Shown here one piece after another: positions 1 to 7,497 of a DNA stretch of 31,532 nucleotides. Position 1 is the stretch's first letter; each line of letters opens with the position of its first letter. The stretch is from an uncultured Blautia sp. (GTDB lineage: Bacteria > Bacillota > Clostridia > Lachnospirales > Lachnospiraceae). The notes beneath the pieces were generated by a model that did not search any database, had not been told where the DNA came from, and worked only from the letters and a program-made list of their open reading frames with translations. The stretch lies in contig CAKRXU010000032.1 of NCBI GenBank assembly GCA_934424575.1, forward strand, positions 1 to 31,532, read 5' to 3'. The position numbers were made by a program, and so were the translations under genes.

Positions 1-77
1 CGAGGTTGATAGGGCAGGGGTGGAAGTGTGGTAACACATGGAGCTGACTGCTACTAATAGGGTGAGGGCTTGACCAA
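1..77 (+). rRNA. 23S ribosomal RNA, 3' end (partial)
   Basis: The first bases match the conserved 3' terminus of bacterial 23S rRNA: a GGTTGATAGG block, then a CTACTAATAGG block, then GAGGGCTTGACC at about 64-75. The gene starts before the window. There are a few extra G residues compared with the usual consensus (for example ATAGGG near 10-16), which could be real variation or sequence error. No 5S gene follows before the terminator at 146-174, so in this operon the 5S is either upstream of the 16S or absent. Confidence 0.93.
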
Positions 78-145
78 GAAAGCATGGTCATAAAGATTCA
101 GTTGATTGTCAACATGTATGCGGTTTTGAAGATACGATGATGAAG

Positions 146-174
146 CCGGAGCGGATATCCCGTTTCGGTTTTTT
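146..174 (+). terminator. Rho-independent terminator of the rRNA operon
   Basis: A 9-bp stem (146-154 with 160-168, including two G-T pairs) closes a five-base loop and is followed directly by six T residues. It lies about 70 bases after the 23S end, which fits the terminator of the rrn transcript. Confidence 0.85.
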
Positions 175-218
175 GTTGTATAAATATTGAATGTTTGTTA
201 TTCTTATAATTAATTATA

Positions 219-455
219 TTATACAAATCTATTACTTATATATTTCCATTCCCAGTAACCAGCTTCCATGTATCGGATCAGGAATACCAGCGAGGCTTCC
301 GGAATTTCGGCTGTGCTAGCGATGGCTGCTGTGCTCTGTCTGAGCGAAGCGAGTTTGCAAAAGCAGTCATCCATAAGCGCACGGTCGAAAACCGGAAACG
401 TAAGCTCTGTGTTCCACGATCCGATTATGGATAACTGGTTACGTGAGAGAACCAT
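219..455 (-). CDS. Possible small protein of 78 residues, unrecognised
   Basis: The 177-506 interval between the rrn terminator and the next gene holds only this candidate and an overlapping open frame on the other strand. The minus-strand product begins MVLSRNQLSIIGSWN and ends in an aromatic-rich stretch (MEAGYWEWKYI). Its composition looks protein-like, but there is only a weak AGG before the ATG and I recognise no family. The LSIIGSW stretch is faintly reminiscent of zinc alcohol dehydrogenases of the GatD type, so a decayed fragment is an alternative. It could also be non-coding spacer. Confidence 0.22.
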   Translation of the reverse strand: MVLSRNQLSIIGSWNTELTFPVFDRALMDDCFCKLASLRQSTAAIASTAEIPEASLVFLIRYMEAGYWEWKYISNRFV

Positions 456-506
456 AATACCTGCATATGAGAATCACAATACCCACTACATAAGAAAGGA
501 ATCACC

Positions 507-1148
507 ATGCCATCAATCACCCGAATCAACCGCGACGATATGCTTGAACTCACCCGTCGAATGACACCTGCCCGCACATCCATGACCCGCATTGCCGGCA
601 GCTACATGGATAAAGACGGTTTCATCGACGGCACCTTCAATACAAACTTCCTGAAACTCAAAAATTCCGAGAAAGAACAGAACCTTGCTATAGCCAAGAC
701 AATTCCATTCTCCCCAACAAACCAGAATCTCAAACGCTACAAAATTCCAAAAGAGGCATATACCCCAGGTGGAATTCGTCAGCTCCTGCTTGGAATTAAA
801 TCCTGCGCCCTTAAAAACGATGCTCTCCTCGAATCCTTTTATGAATATATTGCGGAGAACTATCATGCTAACCACGACTATGCCGTATATCTTTTTCATA
901 ATACCTACGATATCCCGCTCAAAGCAGCTGACCACGAAAGCCTCTGGGAGTCCGAAGAAATCTACGAGTATATCATCTGCGCAATCTGCCCGGTGTCCGG
1001 TGATTACGAGCCAGGAAAACCAGAATGCGGTCTTCTCTTTCCTGCATTTAATAGCAGAACAGAAGATCCGGACTACATTGATATTTACCAAAGCAATCCG
1101 GATCTTCCGAAAAAAGACCTATTAAAAATATTACAGCTACAAGATTGA
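507..1148 (+). CDS. DUF4317 domain protein, apparently C-terminally truncated
   Basis: This 213-residue protein resembles DUF4317, a family of unknown function common in Clostridia. Recognisable stretches are the N-terminal SMTRIAGSYMDKDG block (about 25-38), the YAVYLFHNTYDIPLKAADH block (about 124-142), EIYEYIICAICPV, and GLLFPAFNSRTED near residue 180. No signal peptide or membrane segment is visible, so it is probably cytosolic. From memory the family is usually close to twice this length. The protein ends in a lysine/leucine-rich tail soon after the PAFN motif, and the next gene ends only 8 bases away on the opposite strand. A ribosome site (AGAAAGGA) lies just before the ATG. It is either a naturally short paralogue or a truncated copy. 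Confidence 0.7.
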   Translation: MPSITRINRDDMLELTRRMTPARTSMTRIAGSYMDKDGFIDGTFNTNFLKLKNSEKEQNLAIAKTIPFSPTNQNLKRYKIPKEAYTPGGIRQLLLGIKSCALKNDALLESFYEYIAENYHANHDYAVYLFHNTYDIPLKAADHESLWESEEIYEYIICAICPVSGDYEPGKPECGLLFPAFNSRTEDPDYIDIYQSNPDLPKKDLLKILQLQD

Positions 1149-1156
1149 TCATCCTT

Positions 1157-2500
1157 TTATGCCATTATAGGTCTGATCACATGCTGCTTCATCCAGCGGA
1201 ATACAACTAAACAGATGATGACAGAAAGCAACGAACCACATGCTGTCGCAATTCCCATCGGAAACAGTGTGGCCGGGAACCATAATGAAGTCAGATAAAC
1301 TCCCGGGATACGCACAAAGAGGATAGACACAATATTGTGCAGAAAAGAAAATCCCGATTTTCCATACGCGCAAAAGTATCCACTGAAACAGAAATGAATT
1401 CCTGCAAAAATACAGTCAAAGATATATCCACGTATGTACTGACTACCGAGCACAATAACTGTTGTATCCGTTGTAAACAATGATATTACCGGTTCTGCAA
1501 TAAATTGAATCACAATAGAAACAATAATTCCAAAACCAACAGCAATCATAATTCCATAGCGAAGCGTCTTTGAAGCACGATCATGTTTCTTTGCTCCGAT
1601 ATTCTGTGCACACAGAGCAGAAACAGTCGAAAGCATAGAAGAAGGAACCAGAAATAAAAAGCTGATGATCTTCTCAACAATTCCGACAGCGGCGGCTGTA
1701 TCAAGTCCACGTCTGTTTGCAATGATTGTAATGACAATAAAAGCAATCTGGATAAAACCATCCTGCAAAGCGACAGGAATTCCGATAGTCAAAATTTTCT
1801 GCATGGATGCGTGATCCGGACGAAAATCCTTCTGTGATAAAGAGATTCCTGTATCCTTTTTTAAAATTACAATCAGTGCAATGATAACACTGACAAGCTG
1901 TGATAACGTTGTACCAAGTGCAGCACCAACAGGTCCAAGATGGAAGTAGCCCATAAACAAATAATCTAGACCTATATTTACCACACATGCAATCGCAATG
2001 AAATACATCGGACTTTTTGAATCTCCAAGTCCGCGAAAAATTGAACTGATGATATTGTAAGCTGTAATGCATGGAATTCCGATAAAACATACAGTAAGAT
2101 AAGCTACCGTTCCATTCACTGCTTCTGAAGGGGTAGACATCACCGATACGATCGGATGAACCAGAAGAAGCAGAAGCACCATTAAACCAACAGCAACAGC
2201 CATAAACAAAGTAACCGTGTTTCCAATCGTTCTGGAAGCGCTTTTCTTGTCACGTGCACCAATTGCCTGTGCAATCGTAACCGTAGATCCCATTGCAAGT
2301 CCAACGATCATAACCGTAATCATATGCATGACCTGGCTTCCAATCGAAACAGCAGTCGTGCATGCAACCCCCTCGAACTGACCGATGATAAAAAGGTCAG
2401 CCATTCCGTACAGGGTCTGCAGGAAGTAAGATAACAGATACGGCAGTGAGAAATAAGCAATATTTTTCAGAACACTGCCGGAAGTAAGATTTCTTTCCAT
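1157..2500 (-). CDS. MATE family multidrug/sodium antiporter
   Basis: This 447-residue polytopic membrane protein has about 12 hydrophobic segments arranged as two MATE halves. The N-terminus (GSVLKNIAYFSLPYLLSYF, then a YGMADLFIIGQF segment) and the mid-protein GLGDSKSPMY and VNIGLDYLFMG motifs are typical of the DinF/NorM-like branch in Clostridia. The family exports cationic drugs or metabolites in exchange for Na+ or H+; the substrate here cannot be read. An AAGGAG site lies 14 bases before the ATG, slightly far, but an in-frame stop blocks any closer upstream start. The gene is probably monocistronic, driven by the unusual promoter at 2528-2558. Confidence 0.93.
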   Translation of the reverse strand: MERNLTSGSVLKNIAYFSLPYLLSYFLQTLYGMADLFIIGQFEGVACTTAVSIGSQVMHMITVMIVGLAMGSTVTIAQAIGARDKKSASRTIGNTVTLFMAVAVGLMVLLLLLVHPIVSVMSTPSEAVNGTVAYLTVCFIGIPCITAYNIISSIFRGLGDSKSPMYFIAIACVVNIGLDYLFMGYFHLGPVGAALGTTLSQLVSVIIALIVILKKDTGISLSQKDFRPDHASMQKILTIGIPVALQDGFIQIAFIVITIIANRRGLDTAAAVGIVEKIISFLFLVPSSMLSTVSALCAQNIGAKKHDRASKTLRYGIMIAVGFGIIVSIVIQFIAEPVISLFTTDTTVIVLGSQYIRGYIFDCIFAGIHFCFSGYFCAYGKSGFSFLHNIVSILFVRIPGVYLTSLWFPATLFPMGIATACGSLLSVIICLVVFRWMKQHVIRPIMA

Positions 2501-2527
2501 AATAAATCAATGACTCCTTTCTACGTT

Positions 2528-2558
2528 ATAGTAAACTCTATAACTATTGTAGAGTCAA
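2528..2558 (-). promoter_or_regulatory. MerR-type promoter/operator of the MATE gene
   Basis: On the minus strand TTGACT (2553-2558) and TACTAT (2528-2533) are separated by 19 bases instead of 17. Filling and overlapping that spacer is the dyad ACTCTA-N9-TAGAGT (2535-2555). A long spacer carrying a dyad is the hallmark of promoters activated by MerR-family regulators, which underwind the DNA. No merR gene is in this window, so the regulator would act from elsewhere. Confidence 0.6.
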
Positions 2559-2576
2559 TGAATTTTTGAATAAAAG

Positions 2577-3464
2577 TTATTCCTGAATCAAAACTTTTTC
2601 TACATTTTCAAAACCGATTCTTTCGATCGTTTCTGCAAAACGTTCTCCCTTCAGACCGTTATCGCGGAAGAAAAGAATTGATTTTTCAATAACATCCAGT
2701 GCCTCTTCTTTGGAGGTAAATATTTTGCTGAGTGCTTTTCCATGAGAAATCTTTTTTCCCCAGCGTCCGCCGATATAGATTTTATATCCGTAAGTACCAT
2801 CTTCAATTGTATGGAATGGGCATTTTCCAACACAGCGTCCACAGTGTTTACACAGAGTTTTGTCAATTTGAATTTTTCCATCAACCACTTTTGCAACTTT
2901 ATTAGGACAGGCTGCTTCAATTGCACATTTTTTACAACCTTTACAGATGTCACTGTTCACTTCGGGAATCCGCTGGCCAATGATACCAACATCATTCAGA
3001 TTTGGTTTGACACAGTTATTAGGACATCCACCAACTGCAATCTTGAATTTATGCGGCAGTGCAACATCTCGAAATCCTTCATAAAACCGTTTGTAGATTT
3101 CTTCGGAAAGAGCATAAGAATCCAGAAGTCCATACTGACAGGTTGTTCCTTTGCAGGAGACTACCGGACGGACTTTTGCACCTGTGCCACCGGTTACAAG
3201 TCCTTCTTTGGCGATGAATGCCTGAAATTCTTCAATCTTGTCATATGGAATTCCCTGAATCTCAACAGAGAGTCGTGTTGTGTATAAAAGTGTTCCATTG
3301 CCAAATTTTTCTGCAGCATCTGCCATACAACGCTGCTGTGCAACTGTTACCTTTCCGTTTGTTGTAAGGACCCGTGCGGAAAAGAAATTCGTTCCACGAT
3401 TGTTGAGAAATCCCATTCTTTTTACTCGTTTTTCATCTTCTTTGCTTACTGTTAAGGCTGACAT
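2577..3464 (-). CDS. Siroheme sulfite/nitrite reductase-like iron-sulfur protein
   Basis: This 295-residue soluble protein resembles the small AsrC-like group of anaerobic sulfite reductases. An N-terminal half-domain (about 20-100) precedes the siroheme/[4Fe-4S] site, made of CKGTTC and GGCPNNC. A ferredoxin-like insert follows with CKGCKKC...CP and CKHCGRCVGKCP, enough for two further [4Fe-4S] clusters. The first siroheme motif is C-X4-C rather than the C-X5-C of most sulfite and nitrite reductases. There are no asrA/asrB genes alongside, so electrons must come from another donor such as ferredoxin. A GGAG site lies nine bases before the ATG. The divergent LysR gene is the probable regulator. 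The substrate (sulfite, nitrite or other) is inferred only. Confidence 0.85.
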   Translation of the reverse strand: MSALTVSKEDEKRVKRMGFLNNRGTNFFSARVLTTNGKVTVAQQRCMADAAEKFGNGTLLYTTRLSVEIQGIPYDKIEEFQAFIAKEGLVTGGTGAKVRPVVSCKGTTCQYGLLDSYALSEEIYKRFYEGFRDVALPHKFKIAVGGCPNNCVKPNLNDVGIIGQRIPEVNSDICKGCKKCAIEAACPNKVAKVVDGKIQIDKTLCKHCGRCVGKCPFHTIEDGTYGYKIYIGGRWGKKISHGKALSKIFTSKEEALDVIEKSILFFRDNGLKGERFAETIERIGFENVEKVLIQE

Positions 3465-3518
3465 TTATAAATACTCCAATCCATGATTTGTTTGTGATTT
3501 TTGTTTGCAAATGATAAT

Positions 3519-3533
3519 ATACCACTTGAGTAT
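3519..3533. promoter_or_regulatory. LysR-type T-N11-A box between divergent genes
   Basis: The inverted repeat ATAC-N7-GTAT fits the T-N11-A consensus of LysR operators. It sits in the 136-base gap between the sulfite-reductase-like gene and the LysR gene, closer to the reductase, where a regulator could control both directions. Confidence 0.5.
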
Positions 3534-3600
3534 GTATTTGAAAAATGATATTATTTTATAGAAATGATAGAAATTACCTATATAAGGAGAATATACTAAA

Positions 3601-4512
3601 ATGACGCTCCGACACTTGAATATTTTCGTTGCAGTTGCAGATTATGGATCTATGAGTGCGGCGGCAGCACATTTATATTTATCTCAGCCGACAGTAAGTC
3701 AGGCAATCCGTGAATTGGAAAAACATTATAACGGGCTTTTGTTTGAGCGTCTTGGTAAGAAACTGTATCTCACAGAACGGGGAAAACTTCTTCTCCCAAG
3801 AGCAAGAGAACTGGTCCATCAGTTTGAGGAGACGGAAGAACTGATGCTTAATCAGGGGCAGTCTTCAACATTGAAGCTGGGTTCGACGATCACAGTCGGA
3901 ACCTGTCTGACCCCGTTTCTGATTCCGGAACTTCAGAAAAGCTGTCCGGAGGTAAAGGTTTCTTCCTATGTAAGCAATACGCGGGAGATTGAACAGAAAT
4001 TATTAAGGTCCGAGCTGGATGTCGGGATTGTAGAGGGTGAGATTCTTTCTTCAGATCTGATAGTGCTTCCAATCGTTGAGGATTGTCTGGTGCTTGCAGT
4101 CGGAAAAGAACATCCACTTTATGAACGTAAGATTCTTAAGGTGCAGGATCTGAATGATCAACAGTTTGCCATGCGTGAACAGGGAAGTGGAACACGCCAG
4201 TTGTTTGAAGATTATGCGGAACGACATCAGATTTCATTTCAGACAGTATGGGAAGCAAACAGTCCACGAACATTGCTAAATGCAGTGCTTTATGACAGGG
4301 TACTGTCTGTGATGTCTCTGAGACTGATGTATCATGAAGTACAACACGAAAGTATTCATGTTTTTCGAAATGAAAATGGAGAATGGAACCGTAAGTTTAA
4401 GCTTGTATATCATAAAAATAAATTTCTTACACCGGCTATTCATGAACTGGAAAGAATCCTGCATTCTTATCAGAACGTAGAGATACCGAAGAATGCAGGA
4501 ATATTAAGATGA
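3601..4512 (+). CDS. LysR family transcriptional regulator
   Basis: This 303-residue protein has an N-terminal winged helix-turn-helix (about 1-60: MTLRHLNIFVAVADYGSMSA, then a SQPTVSQAIRELEKH recognition region) and a periplasmic-binding-like effector domain (about 88-295). The effector part contains MREQGSGTRQLFE, common in the CysL/CbbR-like branch. An AAGGAGA site stands about 10 bases before the ATG. It is divergent from the sulfite-reductase-like gene across a short spacer with a T-N11-A box, so control of that gene and of itself is likely. The co-inducer is unknown. The RluA gene follows after only 16 bases and may be co-transcribed. Confidence 0.93.
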   Translation: MTLRHLNIFVAVADYGSMSAAAAHLYLSQPTVSQAIRELEKHYNGLLFERLGKKLYLTERGKLLLPRARELVHQFEETEELMLNQGQSSTLKLGSTITVGTCLTPFLIPELQKSCPEVKVSSYVSNTREIEQKLLRSELDVGIVEGEILSSDLIVLPIVEDCLVLAVGKEHPLYERKILKVQDLNDQQFAMREQGSGTRQLFEDYAERHQISFQTVWEANSPRTLLNAVLYDRVLSVMSLRLMYHEVQHESIHVFRNENGEWNRKFKLVYHKNKFLTPAIHELERILHSYQNVEIPKNAGILR

Positions 4513-4528
4513 ATTTAAAAGGAAGTTT

Positions 4529-5524
4529 ATGGAGAAATATCTTACTATAACAGCAGAAGAAGCCATGCAGGGAATGACCGTAGAAAAGCTTCTTCGAGAA
4601 TATCTGGGACTTACGAAAAAACAGATCAGCCGTGCGAAATTCCGGTTGAATGGAATCTGTAAAAATAGTATACAGTGCAGAGTAACAGAAAAAGTTTCCT
4701 GTGGCGATAAGATTCAGATATGCCTGGAAACAGAAGAAACACAGTCGATACATTTGATCTCAGATGAAAAGGCAGGAGAGAAGCTGGATATTTTATATGA
4801 AGATGAGGATGTGCTTGCAGTAAATAAACCGGCAGGAGTATTGACACATCCTTCTGGTATGCATTACAGTGACAGTCTGTCAAATCAGGTCATGGCATAC
4901 TTTCGAAAAAAAGGTCTTTCAATCTGTATACGCCCTGTTGGACGACTGGATAAAGAAACATCCGGAATCGTTCTTTTTGCAAAAAATCAGGTGGCCGCAC
5001 AGAGACTGCAGGAACAGCGTGAAAAAGAAATCCTGAAGAAACAATATCTTGCACTTGTAAAAGGAGCGTTTCCAGTTGATCAGGCGACGGAATGGCATAC
5101 GATAGAATTTCCGATTCGAAAAGCCGGAGAACATCCGTTGCGGATGGAAACTGTAAAAGATAATGAAAGCTTAAAGGTGGATTCCACTGTTATCAGACAA
5201 AGGGTCGAGTTCACGAATTGTCTGAGGGCGGTCACGTATTATCAGGTACTTTATAGTTCTGCTGAATGGTCAGCCGTGAGTTTAAAACTGGATACAGGAC
5301 GTACGCATCAGATTCGGGTGCATATGCAGGCGTTGGGGCATCCGTTGTTGGGTGATTCTCTGTATGGTACGTCAACGGAAAGAGAAGAACAGTGTCCTAT
5401 TTATCGTGCAGCACTGCACGCAGAAAACGTGACTTTCCGACAGCCGTTCAGTCAGGAGATGATTACACTGGAGGCACCTTTTCCAGACGATTTTTGCCAT
5501 TTATTGGGTGATATAACATTTTAG
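4529..5524 (+). CDS. RluA family RNA pseudouridine synthase
   Basis: This 331-residue cytosolic enzyme converts uridine to pseudouridine in rRNA or tRNA. An S4-like RNA-binding segment occupies about residues 12-75. The catalytic domain follows with VNKPAGVLTHPS (about 95-106), RLDKETSG with the catalytic aspartate at residue 141, and the RTHQIRVHMQALGHPLLGD block near 255-275. All family motifs are present. An AAAAGGAAG site precedes the ATG. The target nucleotide (RluC, RluD or other type) cannot be decided from sequence alone. Confidence 0.93.
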   Translation: MEKYLTITAEEAMQGMTVEKLLREYLGLTKKQISRAKFRLNGICKNSIQCRVTEKVSCGDKIQICLETEETQSIHLISDEKAGEKLDILYEDEDVLAVNKPAGVLTHPSGMHYSDSLSNQVMAYFRKKGLSICIRPVGRLDKETSGIVLFAKNQVAAQRLQEQREKEILKKQYLALVKGAFPVDQATEWHTIEFPIRKAGEHPLRMETVKDNESLKVDSTVIRQRVEFTNCLRAVTYYQVLYSSAEWSAVSLKLDTGRTHQIRVHMQALGHPLLGDSLYGTSTEREEQCPIYRAALHAENVTFRQPFSQEMITLEAPFPDDFCHLLGDITF

Positions 5525-5552
5525 ATAAAAAGATAGAAGTATGGAGGTTTTT

Positions 5553-6893
5553 ATGTCAGCTCAGGTTCGTGATATGACAAAAGGTTCTCCGGCAAAACTG
5601 ATTCTGCTTTTTGCAGTGCCACTGATGCTGGGAAATATTTTTCAGCAATTATATACCATGGTGGATACGATCGTTGTCGGTCAGGTTGCCGGTGTGCAGG
5701 CACTTGCCGCCCTGGGGGCAGTTGAATGGATCATGTGGATGGTTCTTGGTGTTTCGACTGGTGTAACACAGGGATTTTCTATTCTGATCTCACAGCATTA
5801 TGGAGCAAAGAAATGGGGGAATCTGAAAAAAACAGTTGCACACAGTTATCTGCTTACGGCGGTCACTGCGGTATTGTTATTACTTGTCAGTCAGCTTGCT
5901 GCCAGATGGATTCTTGTTTTACTGAATACTCCGGATAATATTATCGGGATGTCTCTGATCTACCTGCGAATCGTATTCTGCGGTATTCCGATCGTTGCAG
6001 CTTACAATATTTTTGCATCTGTGCTGCGTGCCCTTGGGAACAGTCGTACGCCGTTGATTGCAATGATCATAGCATCACTGATCAATGTAGTACTGGATCT
6101 TGTTTTAGTTGCAGGTCTTAACTGGGGTGTCGCGGGAGCAGCAATGGCGACCGTTACAGCGCAGGCTTTTTCTGCACTTTATTGTTTTATGGTAGTTCGA
6201 AAAATAGATATTGTACATACGGACAGAAGTGATTTTGAAAGAGTTCCCGGATTGAATCGAAAGCTATTTGGACTGGGTGCGCCGATCTTGTTTCAGGATG
6301 TGATTATTTCTGTGGGTGGTCTGGCTGTTCAGTTTGTCATCAATGGATATGGCTTTTTGTTTGTTGCCGGATTTACTGCGACTAATAAGCTTTATGGAGT
6401 ATTGGAAATGGCTGCGATTTCCTATGGCTATGCAGTGGTTTCCTATGTTGGACAGAATCTGGGAGCAGGAGAGATCAGACGAATCAAAAAGGGCGTTCAT
6501 GCAAGTGTATTTTTGGCGTTTCTGACTTCAGCATTTATCAGTATCATAATGTTCCTCTTTGGAAAAACACTGCTTTCAATGTTTATTTCCGGAGATCCAC
6601 AGCAGGCAGATCAGGTGCTTTCAATTGCCTGGCATTACCTTTCTATTATGGCATCCTGTCTGTGCATTTTATATTTTCTGTATGTATATCGTTCTGCACT
6701 GCAGGGACTTGGAAATACAATGATTCCGATGATGAGTGGAGTGGTGGAGTTCTTTGTCAGAGTTGGAGTAGCGCTGCTGCTTCCAAAACTGGTTGGACAG
6801 AATGGTATCTTTTATGCGGAGATTGCGGCATGGAGCGGGGCAACGATTCTACTTGTGATCAGTTATTATATTAATATCCGTAAATTTGCCTGA
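5553..6893 (+). CDS. MATE family efflux transporter (second copy)
   Basis: This 446-residue polytopic protein belongs to the MATE superfamily. It begins MSAQVRDMTKGSPAKLI, followed by a first helix with PLMLGNIFQQLY and the MVDTIVVGQ motif, and has about 12 hydrophobic segments. The ATG at 5553 is preferred over the in-frame ATG at 5541 because the latter is part of the GGAGG ribosome site. It lies 28 bases after the RluA gene and could share its transcript. It is distinct from the MATE at 1157-2500, which is on the other strand and shows little identity by eye. The substrate is unknown. Confidence 0.93.
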   Translation: MSAQVRDMTKGSPAKLILLFAVPLMLGNIFQQLYTMVDTIVVGQVAGVQALAALGAVEWIMWMVLGVSTGVTQGFSILISQHYGAKKWGNLKKTVAHSYLLTAVTAVLLLLVSQLAARWILVLLNTPDNIIGMSLIYLRIVFCGIPIVAAYNIFASVLRALGNSRTPLIAMIIASLINVVLDLVLVAGLNWGVAGAAMATVTAQAFSALYCFMVVRKIDIVHTDRSDFERVPGLNRKLFGLGAPILFQDVIISVGGLAVQFVINGYGFLFVAGFTATNKLYGVLEMAAISYGYAVVSYVGQNLGAGEIRRIKKGVHASVFLAFLTSAFISIIMFLFGKTLLSMFISGDPQQADQVLSIAWHYLSIMASCLCILYFLYVYRSALQGLGNTMIPMMSGVVEFFVRVGVALLLPKLVGQNGIFYAEIAAWSGATILLVISYYINIRKFA

Positions 6894-6914
6894 ATAATAA
6901 AACTTTGCTATAAT
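6886..6914 (+). promoter_or_regulatory. Sigma-A promoter of pncC
   Basis: TTGCCT (6886-6891), a 17-base spacer and a perfect TATAAT (6909-6914) lie 38 bases before the PncC ATG and overlap the end of the MATE gene. Confidence 0.6.
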
Positions 6915-6952
6915 AGCAACAGAAATTTGAATTGGATCGAGAGACAGAGCAT

Positions 6953-7435
6953 ATGGAACAGACACAAAAAGATAGTATCATTAAGAAATTGATCAATACA
7001 CATACGACCATTTCCATGATGGAGAGCTGCACATCAGGCATGATTGCATCCACGATCACAGATACCGAAGGTGCATCGGCAATCTTTCCAGGAGGATATG
7101 TCACGTATCTGAATGAGACAAAAATTTTTATCGGAGTGAATGAAGAAATCATCCGGAAATACGGTGTATATTCAAAAGAATGCGCAGAAGCAATGGCAGA
7201 AACAGTGCAGGAAAAATTACGAACAGATATTGCCATTGGAATAACGGGAACAACCGGAAATCTTGATCCGAATAATGCAGACAGCGTACAAGGTGTTGTG
7301 TATTTTTGTATTCGGGTAAAAGATAAAGTAAATACCTATGAGGTACATGCAGAGGTTGCTGGAATGACCCGTCATGAGATCAAGCAGATGTATACGGATA
7401 TGGTATTCGAAAAATTACAGGCACTTGTAATGTAA
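6953..7435 (+). CDS. pncC: CinA C-terminal domain protein, nicotinamide-nucleotide amidohydrolase
   Basis: The roughly 160-residue product is a stand-alone CinA-C (PncC) domain. The family deamidates nicotinamide mononucleotide to nicotinic acid mononucleotide in NAD salvage. The diagnostic ESCTSG block near residue 20 holds the catalytic serine (the usual form is ESCTGG), followed by PGGYVTYLNETK and the GITGTTGN turn near residues 100-107. The frame is open to a TTG at 6932, but the ATG at 6953 is more convincing and gives a normal N-terminus; its ribosome site (GAGAGAC) is weak. The gene is expressed from its own promoter and does not carry the N-terminal molybdopterin-like domain of full-length CinA. 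Confidence 0.88.
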   Translation: MEQTQKDSIIKKLINTHTTISMMESCTSGMIASTITDTEGASAIFPGGYVTYLNETKIFIGVNEEIIRKYGVYSKECAEAMAETVQEKLRTDIAIGITGTTGNLDPNNADSVQGVVYFCIRVKDKVNTYEVHAEVAGMTRHEIKQMYTDMVFEKLQALVM

Positions 7436-7497
7436 GCAAAAAAAGTGTATATTGAATAAAGAATTATAGTAGAAAATATAATTTGGAGGAAATAATA

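Noticed and set aside
268..564. Plus-strand open frame of 98 codons before the DUF4317 gene
   Set aside because: It overlaps the DUF4317 start in another frame, has no ribosome site, and looks no more protein-like than the opposite strand.
513..1091. Minus-strand open frame of 192 codons
   Set aside because: It mirrors the DUF4317 gene, which has a ribosome site and family motifs on the plus strand.
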